Shown here: piece after piece, positions 21,848-32,562 of the stretch
Position numbering within the stretch: the stretch's first letter is position 1
Layout of the letters: each line of letters begins with the position of its first letter
DNA from: Kitagawia praeruptora
Lineage: Eukaryota > Streptophyta > Magnoliopsida > Apiales > Apiaceae
Assembly: GCA_037693485.1 (NCBI GenBank)
Contig: CM075348.1
Coordinates: 744,001-808,000 of the forward strand
Direction of reading: 5' to 3'
Length of the DNA stretch: 64,000 nt
Notes under the pieces: generated by a model
Told to the model about the DNA's origin: nothing
Seen by the model: the letters and a program-made list of their open reading frames with translations, nothing else
Databases searched by the model: none
Made by a program: the position numbers and the translations under genes

Positions 21848-22585
21848 TGTTAGGAATAATTCATAAGTTGTGATGTTAAGAATAGAATTTACACATTATA
21901 CTTCTTGTAATCCTGATCTTATAAAGGATTTAGCACTGTATATAGGATTTATGTGTAAAACAGTTATCTGTATAGTTTAGTCAGGAATGAACAGTGTATC
22001 GGAGACTACATGTCAGGAACAGAGAGCAAATCCTGATGACGTGTCCAATACTGATGGTTGATCAGATACTGATGCAGTGTGCAGATCCTGATATCAGTCT
22101 TGTTACTGATGATGTCATTATGGATGCTACAGAAACTGGCAAGTGCTATAAAACAGGATCGTTGGTTGAAGAACAAGCAAGAAGATATTATGAAGGAAAG
22201 AGTTTTCTATTGAAGGAAACTATCGACTAGAAGGCAGAACATTGTCATGTATAGATTATATCTTTCTGTTATTAGTTGATAGGTAGCATTATAAATATTC
22301 TCTCAATATCATTGTAAAGAGCGTAGCTCGTGAGGATAAAGTTCGAGTGCGTAGCTCTGTATAAGATTTGTATTCGAGAAGTTCGAAACAAACAGAGAGA
22401 TATTTGTATTGTCAGCAGCTGCTAAAGGTATTGTACACCTTTGGTAGAGTTTGTATTTGATCTTATTAATACAAACAAGAGTTTGATTCATTCGTTTATT
22501 CTTGTTTTTATAATCAAGCAAAAATCAGACAGGATTATATAACTTGTATTCAACCCCCCCCTTCTACAAGTTATTCGAGTTAACA
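21848..22585 (+). mobile_element. 3' LTR of element A (738 bp)
   Basis: Identical to 10600-11335 except for one substitution and 2 extra nt at the poly-C/T junction. It ends GTTAACA and is followed by the TSD GAGCT. Confidence 0.95.
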
Positions 22586-22590
22586 GAGCT

Positions 22591-24715
22591 GCTATAATCT
22601 CCGAACTTGAAGTTAGATATAACAATGAGCCTATCATCCTCTATAACTAGTATTATCCAAACTCTTTCCCTTAGGATCAGAGTCTAGTTTAGTTGCTGTT
22701 GCCATGGGTGTTTTTGAACTGCACAGTTTTGAAAGTCAAACCTTCTTAAAAGATCTTTGATATACTTTGGTTGATTAATGAAAATACCAATCTCAGTCTG
22801 TTTGACCTGCAAGCCTAAGAAATAATTTAATTCACCCATCATGCTCATCTGATACTTAGACTGCATAAGCTTGCTAAACTTAGCACACAACTTTTCATTA
22901 GTAGAACCAAATATGATATCATCAACATAAACTTGAACTAAAAGCAATTCACCTTTTATCTTTCTAAAGAATAGAGTTTTGTCAATTGTACCTCTTGTGA
23001 AGCCATTTTCAAGAAGAAATTTAGACAAAGTCTCATACCATGCTCTTGGTGCATGCTTTAGTCCATGGAGTGCCTTGTCAACTTTGTAGACATGATTTGG
23101 AAATTTTGGATCAACAAATCCAGGTGGCTGTTCCACATACATTTCCTCATCAAGTTTGCCATTTAGAAAAGCACTCTTTACATCCATCTGGTATACCTTA
23201 AATTTTGAATGAGCTGCAAATGCAAGAAACATTCTGATTGCTTCCAATCTTGCTACAGGTGGAAAGGTCTCATCATAATCAATTCCTTCTTCCTGAGAAT
23301 AACCCTTGGCCACCAGTCTTGCTTTGTTTCTTACAATCATACCAGATTCATCTAGCTTATTTCTGAAAACCCATTTTGCACCAACAATAGATCTATCTTT
23401 AGGTCTTGGTACCAGTTTCCAGACTTTGTTTCTCTCAAACTCATTTAACTCTTCCTGCATTGCAATTACCCAATCAGGATCCTATAAGACTTCTTCAACC
23501 TTCTTAGGTTCATTCTTTGAGAGAAAGCAACTATACAAGCATTCATTTTGAATTGATCTTCTAGTTCGAACACCACTATTTGGATCACCAATAATTAAAT
23601 CTTCAGTATGATCCTTTATCCATTTTCTAACAGGTGGTAGATAGACTCTGCTAGTCTCTCCCCCTAAGTTAGTGGTATCTCTTGTAGAAGAATTCTCTCT
23701 GCCTTCAATAACTCCCCTTTGATCAATAGAATCAGTAGATTCCATATTGATGATAGTTACTGATCTTTCCTCAGTAAACTCTGAAAGATTAGTTCCTGAT
23801 GGAGTAGACTCTGAATAGCTAGTCTGCTCCTGATGATCACTGTGTTCTTCTTGATTCATTTGCTCCCCCTCAACAGTAGCATTCCTTTGAGAAGCAATAG
23901 AAATTCCTTCTGGAGAACCTTCATCATCACTGGAGAGTATCTCAGAATTCTTCAGATTTTCAAATTCCAATTTGTCATGACTCTCATCAGTTTGCAGAAT
24001 TCCAAATTTCTTATCATCAAATGCAACATGAATTGATTCCATAACAATGTGAGTTCTGAGATTATAAACTTTGAAGGCCTTAGATGCTGAATATCCTAGA
24101 AAGATTGCTTCATCCGATTTGGCTTCAAATTTTCTAAGTTGTTCTGGATGAAATTTTAGGACATAACATTTGCATCCAAAGATGTGAAAGTATTTCACAC
24201 TTGGTTTCTTTCCTTTGATCATCTCATAGGGAGTTTTTCCATGACTATATCAAGGTACAGTTTTGAGTAAAACATGCAGTGTTAATAGCTTCTACCCAAA
24301 ATTAGGTTGGAAGTTTTGCATCTGCAAGCATGGTTCTTGCTGCCTCTATGAGAGTCCTGTTCTTTCTTTCCACTACACCATTCTGCTGAGGTGTACCAGG
24401 TGCAGAAAATTGTTGAGTGATTCCATTGTCTGCACAATAATCCTCCATTGTAGAATTCTTGAATTCTGTACCATTGTCACTCCTAAGTACTTTGACTTTG
24501 TACTCAGAGTTATTTTGAATATTCTTGACAAGGTCAATGATTTGCTGAGGAGCTTCATCCTTCTTGTGTAGAAAGAACACTCATGTGAACCTTGTGAAAT
24601 CATCCACTATCACTAGAGCATATCTTTTCTTGCTGATAGACATTATGTTTACTGGACCAAACAGATCAAGATGTAGCATATGAAATGGTTCAGTAATTGA
24701 ATTTTCAGTCTTGCT
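22591..24715 (-). pseudogene. pol: D pol fragment: RT and integrase, decayed
   Basis: Minus-strand continuation of D between A and C. From high to low coordinate it covers the integrase core ('RSDNGTEFKNSTMEDYCADNG', 'QQNGVVERKNR'), the linker and RT ('YQMDVKSAFLNG', YVDD). It then stops at a deletion junction near 22606 that skips RNase H, the spacer and the first part of ORF3. Breaks include a TGG-to-TGA change at about 24582, a TAC-to-TAA change and a small deletion around 24245-24302, and a frame break at 23461-23482. The 30-bp linker repeat seen three times in A is shorter here. Confidence 0.85.
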
Positions 24716-26005
24716 TGTTAGTTACAGAGGCATGCCTGTACACATCTAATAACAAGCCTAATTGTTTGTAATGCTTTGCATTACTTACATGACCTCTTAA
24801 CTGAGGGAACCTCTAGTTGTAGAGTTTCTGTTTGTATTGTACTTGTAGTAGGCATCAAATCCTAGTTGTGTAATTGTACAAATAGAGTCTAGAATAATGC
24901 TTGAAAGAAGTTCCAAGGTTCATGCCTCAAGCAAGGAGTTAAAGACTGTCAAATAATCACAGTTGGGATTTGAAGAAATGAAGAATTTGCCTAAGTACCA
25001 ATTCGAGAAGTATATTTGTCTATTCGAGAAGTCCAGCATTCGAGAAGTCAGAGATTCGATATCTCAAGACACTATTCGATAACTCTGAATACACTGTTCG
25101 ATATCTCATTCGATATCTCAGGGATTCGATATGTCTACTACTCTATTCGAGAACTCAAGAAGTCAACAAGTCAAGATGGTATTCGAGTTCTCAAAGAGTC
25201 AACAAGTCAAAGTTTCGTTCGATATCTCAAGGACTAAGAAAGCTATTCGATATCTCGAGGATTCGATAAGTCAAATGTTCTATTCGACAACTCAAGGAAT
25301 CCTGATGGAAAAGAGCTATTCGAGAAGTGGTTCGATATGTCAATATAATAGTATTCGAGAACTCAGAGTTATCGATCAAGTCAATTCTAGTTCTCGAATC
25401 ACTTACTTAGTCACTTCTCGAATACATTCTTGGAGACAAAATACTGAAGAAATTGTACAAGTCAGAAACCTGCAACAAGCCAATGCACTTTATGGACCAT
25501 AATCTGTAACGTGCTCTGGAAAGCCTACAAGGAAGCTTGGAGAGATATAGAAGAGATAAGGAGCTAAAGAAGTGGATCTAAACAGGCTTTGCAAAGTCAA
25601 ATCTGTAACCGTTTGGACACTTACTCAAAAAGGATAGACAGACTAGAAAGTAATTTGTTTAGCTACCTTATTTGCAGTAAGTAGGCTGTATCCATGTTCT
25701 ATAAGGACACAGCCTCACTTCATAACTTAGCAACTTTTGTGAGTCAAGTTTTTCATACACTGTAAGCTATATCTCTCTGAGAAAAACGAAGCTGAGAATA
25801 CTACCATTTGTGTTCACAGATTGTAGCAACCTTTATCTAATAATACATTAGATTAAAGTGATATTGTGTCTTGTGTTGTTTCTTTATCCGCACCTTCACT
25901 TCTACACACACAGGCACTTATTTGCTACATAGACTCAATCCAAGAAAAGTTCAAGAATCCATTCACCCCCCCTCTATATTCTTTTACCGTATTCAATACT
26001 CAACA
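24716..26005 (+). mobile_element. 5' LTR of element C
   Basis: 1290 bp, ending with a C7 tract, 'tctatattc' and CTCAACA. It is not alignable to the A/B LTR outside the termini. It contains a dense array of 'ttcgagaa'/'ttcgatatctc' motifs and a weak TATA candidate ('ctataagga', ~25699). Confidence 0.95.
24998..25432 (+). repeat. Array of TTCGAGAAGTC / TTCGATATCTC motifs in the C LTR
   Basis: More than 20 imperfect copies of an ~11-bp motif, 'attcga' followed by 'gaagtc', 'gaactc' or 'tatctc', lie within 435 bp. Copies near 25340-25430 also occur in inverted form ('gttctcgaatcac', 'cttctcgaatac'), so the end of the array can fold back. The array is repeated in the 3' LTR (37777-38210). Confidence 0.8.
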
Positions 26006-26007
26006 AG

Positions 26008-26019
26008 TGGTATCAGAGC
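26008..26019 (+). other. Primer binding site of element C (tRNA-iMet)
   Basis: TGGTATCAGAGC, two bases after the LTR end at 26005, identical to the A/B PBS. Confidence 0.9.
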
Positions 26020-26044
26020 GGGCTGTTTATTCAAAAATAGAGAA

Positions 26045-28531
26045 ATGATCATGAGTTCGAATACACCAAAGACTACAGGAACGGTGAAGGTCCCTAAGTT
26101 TGACAAAGAAAACTTCAACCTCTGAAAGATAAAGATGATGTTGTTCATTAAAGCCTCTCATCCCTTGTATCCTGAGATTCTCAAGAATGGTCCTTTTGTT
26201 CCACAACAAGAGATACCAGAGAAGACTGTTGGAGCCACAACTATCCCAAAGTGGACAGAGTCAGAAAGGGAGAAGGTTGCTCTTGACAGCCACCTCATGT
26301 TGCTTATCATTGATTCCATGGACATGTCAATGTTTGCAAACATTGCATCATGTACGTCTGCTAAAGAGATGTGGGATCACATTGAGGTGTTGTGTGAAGG
26401 GACTGATGAGGTTAAGGAAAAAAGGAAATAGATACTGGTCACACAGTATGAAGCTTTCATGGCACAGCCCAAGGAAAGCATCACTGAAATGTTTGAAAGG
26501 TTTCACAAGCTAGTTACTGAGTTGCAGATGAATGGAAAGGTTTACAGCACCAAGGAGTTAAATATGAAATTTCTGTTGTCTTCACCAAATCATCTGGAGC
26601 AAAGAGTCATTTCTCTAAGAGAGAGAGATTTGAACAAAGTCACCTATGATGTGCTCTATAGAGTCCTAAAGACTCATGAACTTGAGTTGCTTCAGAAAAG
26701 GGCTATCCAAGCCAACCAAGGTAGGATGATAAACACATCATGTGCCTTGATTGTCAACAAATCCATTCTGGACCTAGAAGCATCTACAAGCCAACTAAGG
26801 ATAGAGGAGGTGGCAGATGATGAAGAAACTGAAGCTGGGGTGAGTGAACCTGTTGAGGAAAAGGAGGAAGAAGAAGAAGAGTTTTATACTCTGGAAGAAC
26901 TTGATGGGATGGAAAATACTTCATATGCTTTCATGGCCAGAAAATTTCCAAACATCAGATTTAAAAGAAATCAACCCTTCAAACCCAAAACTCAAAACCA
27001 TTCAGCCAACAAGAACAAGGCACCTGTGAAACCAAACAGAAATAAGTTCAAAACCAGTTATGTGGATAGGTCATCTGTAAGGTGCTATAGATGCAATGAC
27101 CTAGGGCATTTTGCCAGTGAATGCAAGAAGCCTAAAAAAAAGGATAAAGATTATCTTGAGCTCGAAGCTAAGTATGAGGCCCTTCTGAAAAAGCAGACAC
27201 ATGGTAAGGCCTACATAGCTGAAGGGAAGTGTTGGGATGATTCTGAGAGTGATGAAGAGGAACAAGAATTCTGCAATTATGCCTTGATGGCCAACTCCAA
27301 GGATGACTCATCTTCATCTGATTCTCAGGTACCATCTCTCACTACTATAGACATGTCTGTTTCTGAGTACAAATGCATGATTGAACAATTATCTGTTGAA
27401 ATGTTTAATATTCATACTAGTATGACTACTGCTAATGAGGAGATTGCTAAACTGTCTACTAGAAATGAAATATTAACCAAAAAGAATGAGGAACTTGAGC
27501 TAACTACTATGCAAGTAGAAAACCTTAAGAAAGAAGTTGAATATTTGAAGAACAAGGTTTTATATGCTAGTCAAGTAGAGAAGGCTCTTAGGGATGAATT
27601 AGCTGAGAATGAATTCAAACTAAAAACTTTCAAGAAATCATCTGGTTTAGTACAATCCTACTGTGAGAAAATTGAAGCTAAACCCAAAGCAGCTATTGGA
27701 CTTGACTATGACTCTCTCAAACAGAGGAAATGCTATGCTGTCATTGAAGAGGACACAGCTGTTCATGAGAAAGTGCCTCATATTTTGAGAAAAACTGAAA
27801 ATCCAATTTTTAAGGAATCAACATTTGAAGTTGATGAGGATGCCTTACTCATCAAGCAAATGTTGAATGATGAGGATGAGGCACAATCTAGTGAACAACA
27901 AGCATCCTCTAAGGGTGAGAGTGTCAAGTCAAAGACCAAGAAACCAGTAGTTGATAGGCCAAGACCTAAGAAGTTTGTTAAGTTTGTCTCAGCTGGGATG
28001 AGTGAATCAGAAAAGAAAGTGACTAAGAAGAAACATAACAGAAATGGCAAGTTAGGGATTAACAAGGATAACAACTATGCTTATATGCCTAATGCCCCTA
28101 GGAAAACTTGTCAGAACTGTTTCAGTACCAATCATTTAACTCATGCATGCAAGAAACCTGTTGGTAGTGTGTCTAAACCTTTCTATGATTGTTCTGTGCC
28201 TCTAAGTCATAGAGATGCACCTTTCTGTGATAAATTTGACTGTATGCCATGCAATATGAATGTTATGACTAGTTGTTTTAATTTAAGAAGGCAATTCATT
28301 GATGGTTGTATCAGTCACAATTCTCACACACACTACACAAGGTCAAAGTCTTCAAGTCCTCCTAAAGCTAGGAAGGTACCTCTGTCACCTAAGTCTGAAA
28401 CTTCAGGTTCTAAGACTTCCAACAGTGACAAGAAGACTAGCACTAAGAAAGTTGTCAAGCATGTTGTTTATGATAAAACTGTCTCTAAGTCACATGGACC
28501 CAAACTTGTTTGGGTACCAAAGGAAAAGTAA
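26045..28531 (+). pseudogene. gag: C gag (long form), two premature stops
   Basis: One frame from the ATG at 26045 to the stop at 28529-28531. Stops interrupt it at 26123-26125 (TGA where A has Trp, motif 'TLWEVKM') and at 26429-26431 (TAG). It has a copia UBN2-type Gag domain, a first zinc knuckle CYRCNDLGHFASEC at ~347-360, an acidic linker, a coiled coil (~440-560, encoded in the intron-like segment) and a second knuckle CQNCFSTNHLTHAC at ~689-702. The frame ends 'WVPKEK', just before a splice-acceptor sequence, as in A. Confidence 0.85.
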
Positions 28532-28548
28532 TACCTTTGTGTTTGCAG
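27329..28548 (+). other. Predicted intron 1 of element C, 1220 nt, GT-AG
   Basis: The donor is GATTCTCAG|GTACCATC and the acceptor is TACCTTTGTGTTTGCAG|GGCAAAG. The position (after the acidic region following knuckle 1), phase 0, the stop codon just upstream of the acceptor, and the 'tttgcagggca' context all match intron 1 of A/D. No spliced copy of this family is present in the window, so this is by homology. Confidence 0.65.
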
Positions 28549-31500
28549 GGCAAAGAAAGTGAAAAGAAGGTCATGTGGATTTTGGACAGTGGATGCTCAA
28601 ATCATATGACTAGTGATATGGCCCTGCTATCACAGTATGAGGAAAAGGCTAGCCCAATGGTTGCTTTTGGAGATGACAGCATGGGTAACACATTGGGATA
28701 TGGCAAGCTGAAAGTTGGTAATGTCATCATTGAAGATGTAGCACTAGTCAAGGGGCTCAAGCATAATCTGCTAAGTGTTGGTCAGTTTACTGATAGAGGA
28801 TTCAAAGTGAATTTTGACAAAGATGAATGTTTGATCACCCACAAGAAGACTAGTGATTTTGCTCTATCTGGAGTAAGGAAGGGAAGCCTGTTTGCTCAAG
28901 CATCAAATGAAGATTGTTGGTTGTGGCACAAGAAACTATCACACCTGAACTTCAAGGCCATTAATTCTCTAGTCAAAAGAGAGTTAGTGAGAGGCATGCC
29001 CACACTCGAATTCTGTCAAGAAGGAGTGTGTGAGGCCTGTCAAAAAGGAAAAATGAAGAGATCAAGCCACAAGTCAAAGACAGTGACATCAGTAACCAAG
29101 CCATTACAACTCATCCATATGGATTTGTTTGGGCCTGTCAACATAATGTCACTTGGAAGAAAGCAGTATGCCCTGGTAATGGTTGATGATTTTTCAAGGT
29201 ATACATGGGTGGAATTTCTGGCATCAAAAGATGAGGCTCCACAAGTAATTATTGAGCACATAAAGAAAGTTGACAAGGAAGCAAAGGCAAACGATGCAAG
29301 TGTGATTGCACTGAGGAGTGATAATGGAACAGAGTTCAGAAATGCCACACTTGAAGCATTCTGCAAAGAGAATGGCATTTCTCAGCAATTCTCAGCTCCA
29401 AGGACTCCACAACAAAATGGAGTTGTTGAGAGAAAAAATAGAACTCTAATTGAGGCTGCTAGAACAATGTTACTTGATGCAAAAATGCCTACATGTTTTT
29501 GGGCTGAGGCTGTGAGCACTGCATGCTATATTCAGAATAGGACCCTCATCAACAAAAACACTGGAAAGACACCTTACAACTTGATGACTGGAAAGAAGCC
29601 TACTCTAAAGTATGTTCATACTTTTGGAAGCAAATGCTTTGTACTAAAGGATAATTCTGAATATGTTGGAAAGTTTGATGCAAAAGCATTTGAAGGAATT
29701 TTTCTTGGCTATTCTATGGAAAGAATTGCATACAAGGTTTATGTCATCAGTCAAAAGAAAGTTATGGAAAGCACAGATGTAACATTTGATGACAGCAAAC
29801 TACCTGGACTAGAAGAAGCCAATGATGAAGACAAAGATCCATTGAAGTTTGATAATCTAGATGATTCTGATGAAGAGATTGAAACTGGAGTTGAAACTCA
29901 AGTTCAACAAACTCAAGTGATTGATGATACAAGAGAAGAATTTGTGCCAATCGATAGTGGAGAAAAAAGCATCCAAGACACACCTGTGAGTAATGGCAAC
30001 TTCACAGGGGGAGGAAATGAGGATGACCATGATGTGGATGATGAAGCAACATCAAGAATGAGAAGTCAGGCTGAACACTCGAGGAAATGGGATAGATCAC
30101 ACACTGCAGAGCAAATCATTGGAGATCCTAATGCAGGAGTAAAGACTAGGAGAGCAACTCAAAATGAGTGCCTCTATGGATGTTTTCTATCACAAGTTGA
30201 GCCTAAGAAACTTGATGATGCACTGTTGGATCCAGATTGGATTATTGCCATGCAAGAGGAGCTGAATCAATTTGAAAGGAACAAAGTATGGGAACTTGTG
30301 CCTGCACCAAAGAATAGAACCATTGTTGGAACAAAATGGGTTCTGAAGAATAAGATGGATGAAGATGGTGTAATAATAAGAAACAAAGCAAGGCTGGTTG
30401 CAAAAGGATACTCTCAACAGGAAGGCATTGATTATGATGAGACATTTGCCCCTGTTGCTAGATTGGAAGCCATTAGAATATTCTTGGCATTTGCTGCTCA
30501 TTCAAACTTTAAAGTTTATCAAATGGATGTCAAGAGTGCATTTCTAAATGGAGAGTTGGAAGAAGAGGTTTATGTGCAACAACCACCTGGCTTTGAGGAT
30601 CCACATTTCCCAGAATTTGTCTACAGATTGCTTAAGGCACTGTATGGACTTAAGCAAGCTCCAAGAGCATGGTATGATACTTTATCACAATTTCTTCTTG
30701 AGAATCAATTCACTAGAGGCACATTGGACAAGACACTGTTTTACAAGAAGCATGGTGATGATATTATCCTAGTCCAAATCTATGTGGATGATATCATTTT
30801 TGGTTCTACAAATGAGAAGCTGTGTGAGAAATTCTCTAAACTCATGCAGAGCAGATATGAGATGAGTATGATGGGAGAGTTGACATTCTTTCTAGGGTTG
30901 CAAGTCAGTCAAAGGAAGGATGGTATCTTTATCAGTCAAACCTAGTACATCAAGGATTTATTGAAGAAGTTTGACTTGGAAGATTGTTCACCTGCCAAGA
31001 CACCCATGGCCACTGCCACTAAACTGGATGAAGATGCTAAAGGCAAGAAAGTAGATATCTCAGTCTACAGAGGCATGGTTGGTTCTCTACTCTACCTCAC
31101 TGCAAGTAGGCCAGACATCATGTTTGCTACATGCTTGTGTGCAAGGTTTCAATCAAATCCAAAGGAATCACATTTGATTGCAATAAAAAGGATCTTTAGA
31201 TATTTGAAGGGCACTCCTAACTTGGGATTATGGTATCCTAAGGACACGGGGTTCAATCTGGTTGGTTATTCTGATGCTGATTATGCTGGATGCAGAGTGG
31301 ATAGGAAAAGCACCTCAGGAAGCTGCCAGTTTCTTGGACAAAGGTTAGTTTCTTGGTATAGCAAGAAGCAACAATCTGTGTCAACTTCTACAGCTAAGGC
31401 TGAATACATAGCTGCTGGAAGTTGCTGTGCTCAAGTGCTTTGGATTAGAAATCAACTTAGAAATTATGGACTTGTGTTGGAAAGAATTCCAATCATGTGT

Positions 31501-31734
31501 GACAACACAAGTGCAATCTCTATAGTTGCCAATCCTGTCAATCATTCTAGAACAAAGCACATTGACATCAGATATCATTTCATAAGAGAACATGCAACTA
31601 ATGGAACCATTGAGTTGCATTATGTCTCTACAGATAAACAACTAGCTGATATATTCACTAAGCCATTAGATGAAGCCACCTTCACAAGGTTGGTAAGTGA
31701 GATTGGAATGCTGAATTCTTCAGATTCTGGCTAA
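28549..31734 (+). pseudogene. pol: C pol, one premature stop
   Basis: Single frame with protease 'ILDSGCSNHMTS', HHCC ('WHKKLSHLNF' ... 'CEACQKGK'), integrase D-D-E ('MDLFGPVN', 'RSDNGTEFRN', 'QQNGVVERKNRT'), RT 'YQMDVKSAFLNG' and YVDD (~30783), and RNase H 'SDADYAGCRVDRKSTSG'. A TAG at 30943-30945 separates RT from the connection/RNase H part; the frame is otherwise open to 31734. There are no frameshifts. The protein lacks its own good start after the acceptor, which favours expression through splicing or read-through from gag. Confidence 0.9.
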
Positions 31735-32562
31735 GTGAATACACCATCTAGATTGTTGCAGCAGTAAACACTTACTTTATCTAAATTCTCAATATTTTTG
31801 GAGTAAGTGTTGGCTGAAATATGATTTATAAATATTTCAAATCTGTTGCATATGTTGAAAATCATATTTCTATTAACTTAAAATTTCTATGAAATTTTGA
31901 GAAAATCACTATTTAATTTGCTAGGATATTCTTCAATGAATATGTCTGGTAAATTTTAAAAGATAGTGAAAATCAAATTTTTATGAGTGATGAGTATAGC
32001 TCGATAAGTCAGACTTCTCGAATGATTCACTATTCGACATCTCTAATAAGTCTCATTAGAGTACTCTTGAGTTCTCGAATAGAGTCTTTCTGAGATATCG
32101 AATAGAGGTATTCTTGACTTCTCGAATATAGTAACTGAGTTCTCGAACACTATATTTGAGTTCTCGAATCATTTGAAAAGGCTGAATTCTCGCTGAATTT
32201 TAACCATTTTTGGACTTTTGTCTAAAAGTTTAATTCACTCATAAAAACACATTTTATTTAATTTAGAATTATTTCTAAGTTAGATAACTGCCAGCTGTGA
32301 GTTTCTATCTGCTTGAGTTATCGATTAAGCCTTTCTTGACTTCTCGAATAGTTGTTTTCTACTTCTCGAATGCCTGACTTGTCGATACAAAACTTTCATA
32401 TAATCGACAATTCAAGTACTTCATACTTATACAATTTCACATCTATTCGATTCATTTCATTCGATTTCTCAAGCATCTACACTCTCTAAACCCCTGAAAC
32501 CCTAGCTACGAAAAGCCAAATTTCTTCTTCAACCTTCAATTTCTTTTCTCTCTTCTACACAA
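31735..32562 (+). other. pol-ORF3 spacer of element C with inverted LTR motifs
   Basis: No coding capacity. It contains repeated 'gacttctcgaat', 'gagttctcgaa' and 'gatatcgaat' motifs at about 31998-32170 and 32310-32470, which are the reverse complement of the array in the C LTR. A pyrimidine-rich stretch precedes the ORF3 ATG at 32563 ('tttcttttctctcttctacacaa'). Confidence 0.7.

Larger units (their letters stand above)
10600..22585 (+). mobile_element. Element A: complete but disabled Sirevirus (Ty1/copia), 11,986 bp
   Basis: Complete plus-strand element with 736- and 738-bp LTRs and the TSD GAGCT at 10595-10599 and 22586-22590, inserted in D's ORF3. The order is LTR, PBS, gag, pol (protease, integrase, RT, RNase H), spacer, ORF3, PPT, LTR. 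The LTRs differ by one substitution (aaat/agat near 11003) and by 2 nt at the poly-C run, so insertion was recent. It is inactive on paper: one stop in gag, a 1-nt deletion in integrase and one stop in ORF3. It retains intron 1 but lacks introns 2 and 3 that are present in B. Confidence 0.95.

Noticed and set aside
24998..25432. CRISPR-like array
   Set aside because: The repeats are ~11 bp, degenerate, irregularly spaced and part of a plant LTR present twice.
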